Shown here piece by piece: positions 29,544-40,266 of a stretch of DNA of 64,000 nt. Position 1 is the first letter of the stretch, and every line of letters begins with the position of its first letter. Position numbers and translations under genes: made by a program. The stretch is taken from positions 1-64,000 of the forward strand of contig CAIVRI010000088.1 of NCBI GenBank assembly GCA_903908265.1, read 5' to 3'. Origin of the DNA: an uncultured Pseudomonadota bacterium. Lineage in GTDB: Bacteria; Pseudomonadota; Gammaproteobacteria; Steroidobacterales; Steroidobacteraceae. The notes beneath the pieces were generated by a model, which had not been told where the DNA came from, did no database searches, and saw only the letters and a list, made by a program, of their open reading frames with translations.

Positions 29544-29591
29544 ACATTAGGGAATACCGACAGAATTGCCGACGTCCCCACCAGCGACCGG

Positions 29592-30965
29592 TCAATGATC
29601 CGCCGCAACCCCTCCGAGAGACTTCAAAAGCGTCAGGATTTCGTCGGTTTTAGACTGCATGAGCGCCGCGTCGGCCCGACTTTCCACATTCAGGCGAAGC
29701 AAGGGCTCGGTATTGGACGAACGCAAGTTCAGACGCCAGTCAGCAAACTCGATCGAAACGCCATCGGTATAGTCGCTGCGCTTGGCCAACGGTAGGTACC
29801 GTGCCTCGATTGCTGCAATAGCCGCTTTGCTATCGGGAACGCGCAAATTGATCTCGCCGCTTGCAGGAAACGCCCGCATGCGTTCTCCCACCAACTGCGC
29901 CAATGACTTGCCCGATTCGCTGATGACCTGCGCAAGCACCAGCCACGGAATCATGCCGCTATCGCAATAGGCAAACTCACGAAAGTAATGATGGGCACTC
30001 ATCTCGCCGCCATAAGCGGCATCCACTTCGCGCATCGTAGCCTTGATGAAAGCATGACCGGACTTGCACTGCACGGCACGACCGCCGTGTTGCTCCACAA
30101 TCTCAATCGTGTTCCAAGTCAGCCGCGGGTCGTGCACGATCGCTGCGCCCTTTGACCGCGCCAAAAACACCGAGGCCAGCAGCCCCACGATGTAGTAACC
30201 CTCAATAAAGGTTCCTTCATGATCAAAGAAGAAGCAGCGGTCGTAATCACCATCCCAGGCGATACCCATATCCGCCCCTGCACGCACCACCGCCGCAGAT
30301 ACGGGCGCCCGATTCTGCTCGAGCATTGGATTCGGAACGCCTTGCGGGAACGTCCCGTCCGGCAAGTGGTTCATCTTAATGAACTGGAACGGCAGGTACT
30401 GTTCCAGTGTATCGACCACCAAACCCGCGCCGCCATTACCCGCATTGCAGACGATCTTCAGCGGCTTCAGCTTGGACCGATCAACGTAGGACAGCAGGTG
30501 CGCAATATAGGCAGGTCCGGTATCGGTGAGGGTGACGGAGCCTACTTGCGCCGGCGTCGGAAAAACGGCGGCCTCTGCAAAAGCGCGAATGTCCTTTAAC
30601 CCCGTATCAGCGGAAATGGGCCTTGAACCCTCACGGACAAATTTCATGCCATTGTAGTCAGGCGGGTTATGGCTCGCTGTAACCATAATGCCGCCATCGA
30701 GGCCGAGCGCGAACGTCGAGAAATAAACGCCCTCGGTGCCACACAAACCGATATCGACGACATCCACTCCGGAGTCCACCAATCCCTGAATGACTTGCCT
30801 CGCAAGCGTATCGCTCGATAGGCGAATATCCCGACCGACGCAAACACGCTTCGGCTGAAGGAACTGCGCATAACCTCGAGCCACTCGGTAGGCAATATCT
30901 TCATTCAACTCAGTAGGAATACGACCACGCAGGTCGTAGGCCTTGAAGGCGGTGATGGCGTTCAT
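29592..30965 (-). CDS. Phosphomannomutase/phosphoglucomutase
   Basis: FKAYDLRGRIPTELNEDIAYRVARGYA, GIMVTASHNPPDYNGMKFV, WDGDYDRCFFFD. Confidence 0.95.
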   Translation of the reverse strand: MNAITAFKAYDLRGRIPTELNEDIAYRVARGYAQFLQPKRVCVGRDIRLSSDTLARQVIQGLVDSGVDVVDIGLCGTEGVYFSTFALGLDGGIMVTASHNPPDYNGMKFVREGSRPISADTGLKDIRAFAEAAVFPTPAQVGSVTLTDTGPAYIAHLLSYVDRSKLKPLKIVCNAGNGGAGLVVDTLEQYLPFQFIKMNHLPDGTFPQGVPNPMLEQNRAPVSAAVVRAGADMGIAWDGDYDRCFFFDHEGTFIEGYYIVGLLASVFLARSKGAAIVHDPRLTWNTIEIVEQHGGRAVQCKSGHAFIKATMREVDAAYGGEMSAHHYFREFAYCDSGMIPWLVLAQVISESGKSLAQLVGERMRAFPASGEINLRVPDSKAAIAAIEARYLPLAKRSDYTDGVSIEFADWRLNLRSSNTEPLLRLNVESRADAALMQSKTDEILTLLKSLGGVAADH

Positions 30966-31001
30966 AGTTTGCGGTCTCGTTGCCTTAACACGAAGAATCG
31001 A

Positions 31002-32423
31002 TCAAGTGTTGGTGCCCTGGCGACCATAATTATCCTCGAAGCGGACGATATCGTCCTCCCCAAGGTAGGAGCCCGACTGTACCTCAATGATGTGTAGCGG
31101 CACCCGACCCGGATTCTGGATGCGGTGCTTCGCGCCGACGGGAATGTACGTCGACTGATTTTCCGACAACAGAAACACTTTTTCATCGCAGGTAATCTGT
31201 GCGGTCCCCGACACCACAATCCAGTGCTCAGCACGATGGTGATGCATCTGCAACGACAAGATCGCACCTGGGTTAACGACCAAGCGCTTCACCTGAAAAC
31301 GCTCCCCTGTGTCGACACTGTCGTAGCTACCCCAAGGTCTCAAGACCTCCCGGTGCACGGAAGGCTCGGAACGCTGGGCCGCTTTCAACTTTGCGACGAG
31401 TATTTTAACGTCCTGAACCCGCGCCTTCGGGGCCACGAGGACCGCGTCCTTGGTCTCAACCACAACGTGATCAACTAGGCCCACCGTCGCGATCAAACGC
31501 CCCGAAGAGTACAAATAACAGCCCGACGTATCATCGGAAATGACATCTCCACGGGTGACATTGCCGCGCGCGTCCGCCGGCAGGCTCTCATGCAACGCCG
31601 ACCACGAACCCACGTCGCTCCAACCGGCTTCAAGTGGGACAACGACCGCCGCACGGGTTTTCTCCATAACAGCGTAATCGATCGAATCACTGGCACAGCG
31701 GCCAAAGGACTCAACCCCGAGCCTAAGGAAGTCAAGATCTCGATGCGCATCGGCAAAAGCCGCTACGCACGCGGAGAGCATCTCCGGATTGAATTTCGCC
31801 AATTCCTCGACATAACGTCGCGCCGAAAACAGAAACATGCCGCTGTTCCAGAGATACTCCCCGCAAGCAACGTACTCGAGTGCGCGATCCGCACTCGGTT
31901 TCTCCACAAACTGGGCGATCGGATACGCCGGCCCCTCGCCTGGCGCACGGCGGATATAGCCATAACCAACCTCTGGGGCCGTCGGCACGACGCCGAAGGT
32001 CACCAAATGGCCAGACATCGCAGCGCTTACGCCAATGTGCACGGCCTTTTGAAACGCGGGCACGTCGCGCAGCAAGTGATCGGCCGGCATGACGAGCAAT
32101 ACGGCATCTTCTCCCGCAGGCCCAGCCAATGCGGCCAGCGCAGCGATCGCCACGGCCGGCGCAGTATTGCGACCGACCGGCTCTAGAATAATCTCACCCA
32201 CCGGAGCGCCAATCGCCCGCAATTGCTCAGCTACCAAGAATCGGTGATGCGCATTGCAGATCACCATCGGTGGGGCCGCATGCAAACCGTCGAGCCGGCG
32301 CACTGTGTCTTGCAGCATCGTCTCCTCACCGACGAGCGGCAGGAACTGTTTTGGATGCAATTCACGCGACAGCGGCCATAGGCGCGTGCCGGAACCACCA
32401 GACAGAATCACGGGTACAAGCAC
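31002..32423 (-). CDS. Mannose-1-phosphate guanylyltransferase / mannose-6-phosphate isomerase
   Basis: VILSGGSGTRLWPLSRELHPKQFL, FVEKP, C-terminal cupin RPWGSYDSVDTGERFQVKRLVVNPGAILSLQMHHHRAEHW. Confidence 0.96.
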   Translation of the reverse strand: MLVPVILSGGSGTRLWPLSRELHPKQFLPLVGEETMLQDTVRRLDGLHAAPPMVICNAHHRFLVAEQLRAIGAPVGEIILEPVGRNTAPAVAIAALAALAGPAGEDAVLLVMPADHLLRDVPAFQKAVHIGVSAAMSGHLVTFGVVPTAPEVGYGYIRRAPGEGPAYPIAQFVEKPSADRALEYVACGEYLWNSGMFLFSARRYVEELAKFNPEMLSACVAAFADAHRDLDFLRLGVESFGRCASDSIDYAVMEKTRAAVVVPLEAGWSDVGSWSALHESLPADARGNVTRGDVISDDTSGCYLYSSGRLIATVGLVDHVVVETKDAVLVAPKARVQDVKILVAKLKAAQRSEPSVHREVLRPWGSYDSVDTGERFQVKRLVVNPGAILSLQMHHHRAEHWIVVSGTAQITCDEKVFLLSENQSTYIPVGAKHRIQNPGRVPLHIIEVQSGSYLGEDDIVRFEDNYGRQGTNT

Positions 32424-32443
32424 GACGACTCCTCGAGTACTGT

Positions 32444-33787
32444 TCAGACTACATCGGGGACTTTATCCCCGCGGCCAATGCCATAATAAGTGAAGCCCAA
32501 CCGACGCATCAACGCCGGATCGTATAAATTACGACCATCGAAAATGACTGGTGCTGACAAAGCCGCCTTGAGCACATCGAAATCGGGACTGCGAAACTCA
32601 CGCCATTCGGTCACGATGGCGAGAGCATCGGCACCGTCTAACGCTGACTCCATGGACTTACAGAAAATCAGATCGGGCCGATCACCGTACAGTCGTCGGG
32701 TCTCCTCCATCGCAACCGGGTCATACGCGCGCACTGCTGCGCCAGCCGCCCAAAGCGCCTCGAGCAAAACCCGACTCGGCGCCTCTCGCATGTCGTCCGT
32801 ATTGGGCTTGAATGCAAGCCCCCACACAGCAATCGTCTTGCCGGCCACTACGCCACCGAAGTGCGCAACTATCTTTTGGAACAACACGGTCTTCTGACGC
32901 GCATTAACGCCTTCGACCGCGGTGAGGATTAGCGGTTCGTAGCCGGTGGCCCGAGCCGATCGCTCCAGCGCTTGTACATCCTTGGGGAAACACGATCCCC
33001 CATAGCCAACTCCAGGATAGATGAAGTGATAACCGATACGTGGATCGGATCCAATCCCGACTCTCACCTTCTCCACATCCGCACCGACACGCTCGGCCAA
33101 ATTTGCGATCTCATTCATGAACGAAATCTTGGTGGCGAGCAGCGCATTTGCTGCATATTTCGTCAATTCTGCGGATCGAATGTCCATCACGATCAAGCGC
33201 TCATGGTTGCGCGTAAACGGCTCGTAGAGCGCTCGCATGAGCTCCGTAACGTGCATATTCTCTGTGCCAACAACGATACGATCGGGCCGCATAAAGTCAG
33301 TGATCGCGTCACCTTCTTTAAGAAACTCCGGGTTCGAGACAACGTCGAATGGGTGCGTGACTGCGCGCTCAGCAAGCGCTCCGTCCAGAGCCGTTCGTAC
33401 TCGATCGGCCGTGCCTACCGGAACGGTAGACTTGGTCACGACGACCTTGTAGTCGGTCATGTGCAGACCGATGGTACGGGCCACCGCGAGAACATAAGAC
33501 AGGTCGGCCGACCCATCCTCATCCGGCGGCGTACCGACGGCGATCATCTGAAAAAGGCCATGCGCAACGCCTTCGGCGGCATTCGTGGTAAACCGCAGAC
33601 GTCCTTTCGCTCGATTGCGTTCAATCAGTTCGTCGAGGCCCGGTTCGTGAATGGGAACTTCACCTGCATTCAACCGCGCAATCTTGCGCGGATCGACGTC
33701 CACACAGACCACCGTATTACCGGCATCCGCCAAACAGGCACCGGTCACGAGACCCACGTAGCCGGAACCAAAGATGGTGATCTTCAT
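32444..33787 (-). CDS. ugd: UDP-glucose/GDP-mannose dehydrogenase family, likely UDP-glucose 6-dehydrogenase
   Basis: [69 protein letters not shown] at 33787. Confidence 0.92.
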   Translation of the reverse strand: MKITIFGSGYVGLVTGACLADAGNTVVCVDVDPRKIARLNAGEVPIHEPGLDELIERNRAKGRLRFTTNAAEGVAHGLFQMIAVGTPPDEDGSADLSYVLAVARTIGLHMTDYKVVVTKSTVPVGTADRVRTALDGALAERAVTHPFDVVSNPEFLKEGDAITDFMRPDRIVVGTENMHVTELMRALYEPFTRNHERLIVMDIRSAELTKYAANALLATKISFMNEIANLAERVGADVEKVRVGIGSDPRIGYHFIYPGVGYGGSCFPKDVQALERSARATGYEPLILTAVEGVNARQKTVLFQKIVAHFGGVVAGKTIAVWGLAFKPNTDDMREAPSRVLLEALWAAGAAVRAYDPVAMEETRRLYGDRPDLIFCKSMESALDGADALAIVTEWREFRSPDFDVLKAALSAPVIFDGRNLYDPALMRRLGFTYYGIGRGDKVPDVV

Positions 33788-33943
33788 TGCTCGCTCCCTA
33801 AATTCCCGCCGCGCATGGCTCAAACTGGAGCCGTCCAGGCACCAACCTCTAGCCAATCCAGACAGACCTGACAGGATTCCGCGCAGCATCGACACGGAAA
33901 ACACCAGCCAGAGCCGCGCCTACCGTTCCAATTGTACTGCCTA

Positions 33944-34858
33944 TTAGTTAAAAAGCCGCTTTGGGGCAACGGAACCGGCCCGCAGTTGGCCCAGGCCCAG
34001 AAACCGGCCTGACCCACCGTAGACCTTCACCATGCCGTCAGCGGCATCAACGGCTATCTGCTGACCATGCATAAAACGGCCTTCATCGTCCGCGCCGAGC
34101 TGGATCGAGGGCCACTGGCCCAGCGCAACGTCAGCGGCAACTAGGAGACCGTCCAAGTCAGCCTCGCGGCCGGCCAACGCCTCTAGCGCATCCAGTGTGT
34201 GGACCGGGTAACGTGTAAACGCATCGCCAACATCCGTCCGACGAAGCGCCGACAGATGACCCACGGTCCCCAAAGCAAGCGCCAGGTCCTCGCCTAACGT
34301 GCGAACGTAGGTGCCCTTTGAACAGCGTACGTCAAAGATCACCTCTGCAGCGGACCAGCCTACTAGGTCGATCGCGGAAATTCGCACCGCGCGGGGCTCA
34401 CGCTCAACTGTCTCACCACGCCGGGCAATCTTATACAGTGCTTCGCCATCGCGCTTCAGTGCCGAATACATCGGCGGAATTTGGGAAGTTTCACCAAGAA
34501 AGCGGGACAAGGCGTCCACCAGTAGCGCGTGATTCAGTTCTGGCACCGGCGAGGACGCGATCACCTCGCCTTCACGATCGCCCGTATTCGTGCGCTGCCC
34601 AAGCGCCACAGTCGCAACATACCGTTTATCCGCATCGAGCAAAAAGCCAGCGACTTTGGTGGCCTCGCCGAAGCACAAAGGCAAAACACCCGTCGCCATC
34701 GGATCGAGACTGCCCGTATGACCTGCCTTCTCGGCGCGGAAGAGGCGCCGTACGATTTGTAGCGCCTGATTGGATGTCAGCCCAAGCGGCTTATCGAGGA
34801 GAAGAATACCATCGACTCGCCGCCAGACCGTCCGCACGCGGCCGGCAAAAACCGTCAT
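33944..34858 (-). CDS. truB: tRNA pseudouridine(55) synthase TruB
   Basis: GILLLDKPLGLTSNQAL, GHTGSLDPMATGVLPLCFGEATK; operon context. Confidence 0.97.
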   Translation of the reverse strand: MTVFAGRVRTVWRRVDGILLLDKPLGLTSNQALQIVRRLFRAEKAGHTGSLDPMATGVLPLCFGEATKVAGFLLDADKRYVATVALGQRTNTGDREGEVIASSPVPELNHALLVDALSRFLGETSQIPPMYSALKRDGEALYKIARRGETVEREPRAVRISAIDLVGWSAAEVIFDVRCSKGTYVRTLGEDLALALGTVGHLSALRRTDVGDAFTRYPVHTLDALEALAGREADLDGLLVAADVALGQWPSIQLGADDEGRFMHGQQIAVDAADGMVKVYGGSGRFLGLGQLRAGSVAPKRLFN

Positions 34859-35289
34859 TCCGCCGGATCGCCCGGCAGCTCAGCCTCGGCCTCGGCCTCG
34901 GGCTCGCTTGGAAGCGGATGTTCCTCCGTCAGACGCGCATCACTCTCCATCGCCTTATTGATCAAGGTCGACAAGCGCGCCGCTTCGTCGAGACTGTGGT
35001 CCACCACAAAGCGCAGCTCCGGCACGTGTCGAACCTCCAACTGCTTCTTGAGATGAATACGCAGAAAGCCGGAGGCAGACGCAAGCGCAGCGCCCACTTC
35101 GGCCGCCGTTCTCTTGCCATCGAATGGCACAAAGTAAACCTTGGCGTGACTCAAATCGCGACTCAATTCCACCGTCGTGAAAGTAACGAGCCCGACGCGG
35201 GGGTCTTTAACTTCACGACGCACCAACTCAGAGATCAGACGTAGCATCTGCTCTTCGAGTCGGCGGCCTCGTTGAAAATCACGAGGCAC
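34855..35289 (-). CDS. rbfA: Ribosome-binding factor A
   Basis: RLEEQMLRLISELVRREVKDPRVGLVTFTTVELSRDLSHAKVYF; between truB and infB. Confidence 0.97.
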   Translation of the reverse strand: MPRDFQRGRRLEEQMLRLISELVRREVKDPRVGLVTFTTVELSRDLSHAKVYFVPFDGKRTAAEVGAALASASGFLRIHLKKQLEVRHVPELRFVVDHSLDEAARLSTLINKAMESDARLTEEHPLPSEPEAEAEAELPGDPAE

Positions 35290-35290
35290 T

Positions 35291-37840
35291 CTAGAGCGTC
35301 CTAATGATCGTCACGCGCTCGTAGCACTCAATCTGGTCACCGGCGCGAACGTCATTGTAGTTCTTCACCGCGATACCGCACTCCGTACCTGAGCGAACCT
35401 CGGCCACGTCGTCTTTGTAACGACGCAGCGATTCGAGCGCGCCTTCGAAAATTACAACGTTGTCACGAAGCACACGGATAGGGTTGTTACGCTTCACAAA
35501 TCCATCGATTACGAGGCAACCCGCCACTTGGCCGAACTTGCTCGAACGGAACACATCGCGCACCTGAGCGAGACCAACGATGCTATCGCGAATTTCGGGA
35601 TGCAGCATGCCTGACAAGGCAGCGCGCACATCATCGATCGCTTCGTAAATAATGCTGTAGTGCTGAATCGACACCCCGTGCTCTTTAAGCGCAGATCGAG
35701 CTGCCGCATCTGCCCGCACGTTGAACGCGATGATCCGCGCGTTCGATGCCGAGGCCAACATCACGTCTGATTCCGTTATGCCGCCCACGCCCGAGGAGAT
35801 CACTTTAACTGCGACCTCGCTGGTGGAAAGCTTCTGCAGAGAATCTCGCAATGCCTCAGCCGATCCCTGTACATCTGACTTGATGACAACCTGCACAGTC
35901 TGGGTCTTGCCCTCTTCCAACTGGGAAAAGACATCTTCGAACTTCGGTGCCCGCTGGGCCAGCTTCACATCGCGGAACTTACCCTGACGATGCATAGCCA
36001 CTTCGCGAGCTTTACGCTCGCTTTCGACGACCATAAAGTCATCACCCGCATGCGGCGCGCCTGAAAGGCCCAAAACCTGCACTGGGATCGAGGGACCCGC
36101 ACTCGCCGTGGGAGCGCCCGTCTCGTCGAACATTGCACGGACCCGACCATACTCTTGGCCAGCAATGATGGGATCGCCTTGCTTTAAGGTGCCGCGTTTG
36201 ACGAGGACAGTCGCGACAGCGCCACGACCTTTCTCGATGCTCGACTCCAGCACGACGCCAACAGCGGTACCCGCCGGCGACGCGCGCAGCTCAAGCACTT
36301 CAGCTTGCAGCAACAATGACTCGAGCAGTTGATCAACGCCGAGACCGGTTTTTGCCGACACCGGCACGAAAATTGCGTCGCCACCGTACTCTTCCGGCAC
36401 GATGCCATGTTGAAGCAGTTCGCTCTTGACGCGATCGGGCTCCGCTTCCGGCTTGTCCATTTTGTTTAGCGCGACGACGATCGGAACGCCTGCCGCCTTC
36501 GCGTGCTCGATCGCCTCAATCGTCTGTGGCATGACGCCGTCATCGGCTGCCACTACAAGCACTACGATATCGGTGATTTGCGCACCGCGCGCACGCATCG
36601 ACGAGAAGGCCGCGTGGCCTGGCGTATCGATGAATGTGATAATGCCTCGCGGCGTCGTCACATGGTAAGCACCAATGTGCTGAGTTATTCCGCCGGCTTC
36701 ACCGGCGGCAACTTTCGCGCGCCGGATGTAATCTAGCAAAGACGTCTTACCATGATCGACGTGACCCATAATGGTCACGACCGGCGGACGCGGCAACAGA
36801 TCACCCTGCAGCGTCGGATCGGTAACCAAGGAATCTTCCAGCGCATTTTCGCGTAGCGCCTTGGCGGTATGACCCAACTCCTCTACGACGAGAACAGCTG
36901 TGTCCTGATCGAGCGGCTGATTAATCGTCGCCATGACGCCCATATTCATGAGCGCTTTGATCAGTTCCGCGCCCTTAACAGCCATTTTCTGTGCCAACTC
37001 AGCGACCGTGATGGTCTCTGGAATCGACACTTCGCGCTTTACCGGCGTAGTCGGCATCTCAAAGCCATGACGCCCCTCAGCGGACGCGCCGCCACCACTG
37101 CCACCGCGCCGGAATGCCTTCGCTGGCTTTTTCTTCTTGAATCGATTGCTCGCATCAGAAGAAACGTGCAATTCCTGGCGACCGTAGCGCGTCTCGCGTG
37201 AGTCACGATTATCGACGACTGGCTGAACAAATCGCTCAGGCTTGGTTGGCAGTGGCGTTGCGCTGACATCGGGCACAGCAGCGGCCTTACGAGCGCGATC
37301 CGCTTCCTCACGCACCGCTTGCTCGGCCTGGCGCCGCACTTCTTCTTCGGCAGCGAGACGGGCGTTTTCGATGGCCTGGATGCGTTTCGCTTCGTCAGCG
37401 ATCTTTCGAGCTTCTTCATCAGCAATCCGCTGACGCTCGTCTTCAACGGCACGAATAGCGGCTTCTTCCGCCTCACGCACACGATCGATTTCATCCTGCG
37501 CTGCACGAGCTTGCTCTTCAAGCACGCCACGGTTTATGTAGGTACGCTTCGTGCGCACTTCGACGCTCACGGTCCGGGCGCGGCCCTGGGCCGCACTAAC
37601 CTTAATCTCGCTCTGCGTCTTGCGCTTCAACGTGATCTTACGCGGGCCAGCATTACTGCCGTCATCTTCCGCGTGTCCGTGGGAACGGCGCAGAAATGCT
37701 AGCAACTCACCCTTCTGCTCGTCGGTAATCGAGGCGTCAGAGCCGCCGACGGTAATACCGGCTTCTTCGAATTGCTTTAGCAGCTTCTCAACCGGGATCT
37801 TTAAGACCTCGGCGAATTGGACTACGGTAACATCAGACAT
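35291..37840 (-). CDS. infB: Translation initiation factor IF-2
   Basis: [55 protein letters not shown]. Confidence 0.99.
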   Translation of the reverse strand: MSDVTVVQFAEVLKIPVEKLLKQFEEAGITVGGSDASITDEQKGELLAFLRRSHGHAEDDGSNAGPRKITLKRKTQSEIKVSAAQGRARTVSVEVRTKRTYINRGVLEEQARAAQDEIDRVREAEEAAIRAVEDERQRIADEEARKIADEAKRIQAIENARLAAEEEVRRQAEQAVREEADRARKAAAVPDVSATPLPTKPERFVQPVVDNRDSRETRYGRQELHVSSDASNRFKKKKPAKAFRRGGSGGGASAEGRHGFEMPTTPVKREVSIPETITVAELAQKMAVKGAELIKALMNMGVMATINQPLDQDTAVLVVEELGHTAKALRENALEDSLVTDPTLQGDLLPRPPVVTIMGHVDHGKTSLLDYIRRAKVAAGEAGGITQHIGAYHVTTPRGIITFIDTPGHAAFSSMRARGAQITDIVVLVVAADDGVMPQTIEAIEHAKAAGVPIVVALNKMDKPEAEPDRVKSELLQHGIVPEEYGGDAIFVPVSAKTGLGVDQLLESLLLQAEVLELRASPAGTAVGVVLESSIEKGRGAVATVLVKRGTLKQGDPIIAGQEYGRVRAMFDETGAPTASAGPSIPVQVLGLSGAPHAGDDFMVVESERKAREVAMHRQGKFRDVKLAQRAPKFEDVFSQLEEGKTQTVQVVIKSDVQGSAEALRDSLQKLSTSEVAVKVISSGVGGITESDVMLASASNARIIAFNVRADAAARSALKEHGVSIQHYSIIYEAIDDVRAALSGMLHPEIRDSIVGLAQVRDVFRSSKFGQVAGCLVIDGFVKRNNPIRVLRDNVVIFEGALESLRRYKDDVAEVRSGTECGIAVKNYNDVRAGDQIECYERVTIIRTL

Positions 37841-37852
37841 TCAGAAACTCCC

Positions 37853-39364
37853 TCAGGCCGATGCCCCGTCGGTGAACCAATGGGCACGGGCAGCCATAAT
37901 CAGCTTGCCGGCTTCGGTCTGGTTAAGACCACCAACGCCATCGAGATCTTCTGTCGATTGCTCGGCGAGATCCTCGCGCGAACAGACACCGCGAGCAGCC
38001 AGCGCCTTAGCCAACTCATCGGTCATGCCATCCAAGGACAGTAAATCTTCGCTTGGCACGCCTTCCTGACCTTCTTCAGTTGCGATCGCCTGAGTCAACA
38101 ATACGTCCCGGGCACGATTGCGCAACTCACGTACGATTTCGTCGTCGAATTCCTCGATCGCGAGCAGCTCGTTGGTTGGCACGTAGGCAATTTCTTCGAT
38201 CGTCGAGAATCCTTCGCCGACTAGAATCGCAGCAACGTCCTCATCCACGTCGAGGGCTTTCTTAAATACGTCGAGAAGAATGCGCGTCTCCGCCTCGCTC
38301 TTCTCGTCGGCTTGCGCTTCGCTCATGATGTTGAGCTTCCAGCCAGTGAGTTCGGAAGCAAGCCGGATATTTTGGCCGCCGCGACCGATCGCTTGCGACA
38401 ACTTTTCTTCCGCCACCGCAATTTCCATGCTGTGCTGATCTTCGTCGACCACAATTGACGTCACTTCGGCCGGCTGCATCGCGTTAATCACAAACTGCGC
38501 CGGATTTTCCTCAAAAGGAATAATGTCTACGCGCTCACCGGCAATCTCATTAGAGACTGCCTGCACACGACTGCCGCGCATACCGACACAAGCGCCCACT
38601 GGATCGATGCGGTTATCGAGACTACGTACCGATATTTTTGCGCGAGCGCCTGGATCACGGGCTGCACCAAGGATCTGAATCAAGCCCTGACCTACTTCCG
38701 GCACTTCGAGTTTGAACAACTCAATCAGGAATTCCGGGGCGGTGCGCGAAAGAAAAATCTGTGGTCCGCGAATCTCGGAGCGCACCTCTTTCAGGTAAGC
38801 CTTAACGCGGTCTTGAGTGCGAATGGGCTCGCGAGGAATCATATGCTCGCGGGGAATAAATGCTTCTGCATTCTGTCCTAGATCCACGTAAGTACCGTTG
38901 CGATCAACGCGCTTAACGATACCGCTCACCAACGTTCCAACGCGTTCGAGATAAGCCTCGACAACCTGAGCACGCTCAGCTTCGCGCACTTTCTGCACGA
39001 TGACTTGCTTGGCAGTCTGCGCATCGATACGGCCGAAGCCCTCGCCTTCCAGCGGAACCTCAACGAAGTCACCGACAACGGCGCTCGCGTCCACGTCGAG
39101 CGCATCTTCCAGACGCAACTCACGGTCCGGCACTTCGAGTTCGCGAGAATCATCGGCAAACACTTTCCAGCGCTGGAAAACTTCGTAGTCACCGGACTTG
39201 CGGTTAATAGACACCCGCACATCCATTTCTTCGCCCAGACGCTTACGCGTCGCAGACGCGAGGGCAGCTTCGAGTGCCTCGAAGATGATTTCCTTGTCGA
39301 TGCTCTTTTCGTTGGCGACGCTTTCAACTGCGTCGACAATTTCCTTCAGCGTCGTCTTTGCCAT
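37853..39364 (-). CDS. nusA: Transcription termination/antitermination protein NusA
   Basis: N-terminal domain, S1, KH domains (LDNRIDPVGACVGMRGSRVQAV; AIGRGGQNIRLASELTGW), C-terminal repeats. Confidence 0.98.
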   Translation of the reverse strand: MAKTTLKEIVDAVESVANEKSIDKEIIFEALEAALASATRKRLGEEMDVRVSINRKSGDYEVFQRWKVFADDSRELEVPDRELRLEDALDVDASAVVGDFVEVPLEGEGFGRIDAQTAKQVIVQKVREAERAQVVEAYLERVGTLVSGIVKRVDRNGTYVDLGQNAEAFIPREHMIPREPIRTQDRVKAYLKEVRSEIRGPQIFLSRTAPEFLIELFKLEVPEVGQGLIQILGAARDPGARAKISVRSLDNRIDPVGACVGMRGSRVQAVSNEIAGERVDIIPFEENPAQFVINAMQPAEVTSIVVDEDQHSMEIAVAEEKLSQAIGRGGQNIRLASELTGWKLNIMSEAQADEKSEAETRILLDVFKKALDVDEDVAAILVGEGFSTIEEIAYVPTNELLAIEEFDDEIVRELRNRARDVLLTQAIATEEGQEGVPSEDLLSLDGMTDELAKALAARGVCSREDLAEQSTEDLDGVGGLNQTEAGKLIMAARAHWFTDGASA

Positions 39365-39369
39365 GCTTA

Positions 39370-39849
39370 TCACTCCCGTCGGGTGCCGTAATGAGGCACC
39401 AGCCGTGCTGTCTTGATCTCGTTGAAACCCAAAACCACTTCGTTACCATCCACTCGCAGCAAGACGCCCGAATCGGACGTAGAGACGAGATCACCCGTCC
39501 AACGCCGACGACCCTCTCGCGGCAAGTGGCTCTCCACATGCACGCGGCTACCGACGAAGCGCGCAAAATGCGCAGGCTTCACCAGCGGCCGATCAGAACC
39601 AGGCGAAGACACCTCTAGGGTGTATTCGCTACGAATCGGGTCGGAGGCGTCGAGCAACTCGCTGCTCATACGGCTCACTGCGGCACAGTCTTCGACCGTG
39701 ACGTAATGCCCCTCCGTCTCTCCGCCCGGGTGGTCTATATAGAGACGCAGTAGCCCACCACCATGGTGGGCATTGAATTCCAGCTCCACCAGTTCGTAGC
39801 CCAAGGCCACGATTCCCGGCTCCAGCATCGAAATCAGCGTCTCTCGCAT
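39370..39849 (-). CDS. rimP: Ribosome maturation factor RimP
   Basis: MRETLISMLEPGIVALGYELVELEFNAHHGGGLLRLYIDHPGG, SPGSDRPL; ATG at 39849 preferred to the longer ORF. Confidence 0.95.
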   Translation of the reverse strand: MRETLISMLEPGIVALGYELVELEFNAHHGGGLLRLYIDHPGGETEGHYVTVEDCAAVSRMSSELLDASDPIRSEYTLEVSSPGSDRPLVKPAHFARFVGSRVHVESHLPREGRRRWTGDLVSTSDSGVLLRVDGNEVVLGFNEIKTARLVPHYGTRRE

Positions 39850-39885
39850 CGACCCAGCACCCCGAGCCCCAAGGCCCGCTCCGCA

Positions 39886-39906
39886 TGGTCCACAAAAAAT
39901 GGACCA
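39886..39906 (-). promoter_or_regulatory. Hairpin TGGTCCA-N7-TGGACCA in rimP leader with homopolymeric loop
   Basis: Perfect 7-bp stem read directly; adjacent to the leader terminator. Confidence 0.55.
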
Positions 39907-39928
39907 AAAAAATGGGCCCGTGGCCCAT
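39906..39928 (-). terminator. Intrinsic terminator in rimP-nusA-infB leader
   Basis: Minus strand ATGGGCC-ACG-GGCCCAT followed by a T tract (A tract 39906-39912 on +). Confidence 0.75.
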
Positions 39929-39967
39929 AACCGGGGTCGCAAGGCGTATACGCCCCCGACCCAAACG

Positions 39968-39989
39968 AAAAAGCCCCCGGCGGGGCTTT
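39968..39989 (-). terminator. Second intrinsic-terminator-like hairpin upstream of rimP
   Basis: Minus strand AAAGCCCC-GCCG-GGGGCTTT followed by TT (five Ts in total). Confidence 0.65.
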
Positions 39990-40266
39990 CTCTCTGTCCG
40001 AAAAAGAACCGCTCAGCCAGAGACGATTCCCAAGGCGGCGGATTCTATCGGAAATCCCCCCCCGTCGAAAAGGATTTTATGCAGTCAACCGGCCGGCTGC
40101 CCATTCGTGGCATTTATGGGGTCCGTATACCCCCCCCACCCGGGCCGGGCCGGGCCAGCGACTGAGCAAGCTGCAATCCGAGCCAACCCCTAGCCCGCAC
40201 TGCACCATGCCGGTCTATACTCGGCGGGAGCACGGGTGCTCGGGCCTAAAATCCAATAGAGATACA

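Noticed and set aside
32972-33871. 299 aa plus-strand ORF
   Set aside because: Antisense to the UDP-glucose dehydrogenase gene; no domain.
34318-35244. 308 aa plus-strand ORF
   Set aside because: Fully antisense to truB/rbfA; Arg/Ser/Pro/His-rich composition typical of spurious ORFs in GC-rich DNA.
39850-40200. Possible tRNA (as metY upstream of rimP in other gammaproteobacteria)
   Set aside because: No cloverleaf with T-loop GGTTCRANNCC or acceptor CCA found on either strand; only hairpins/terminators.
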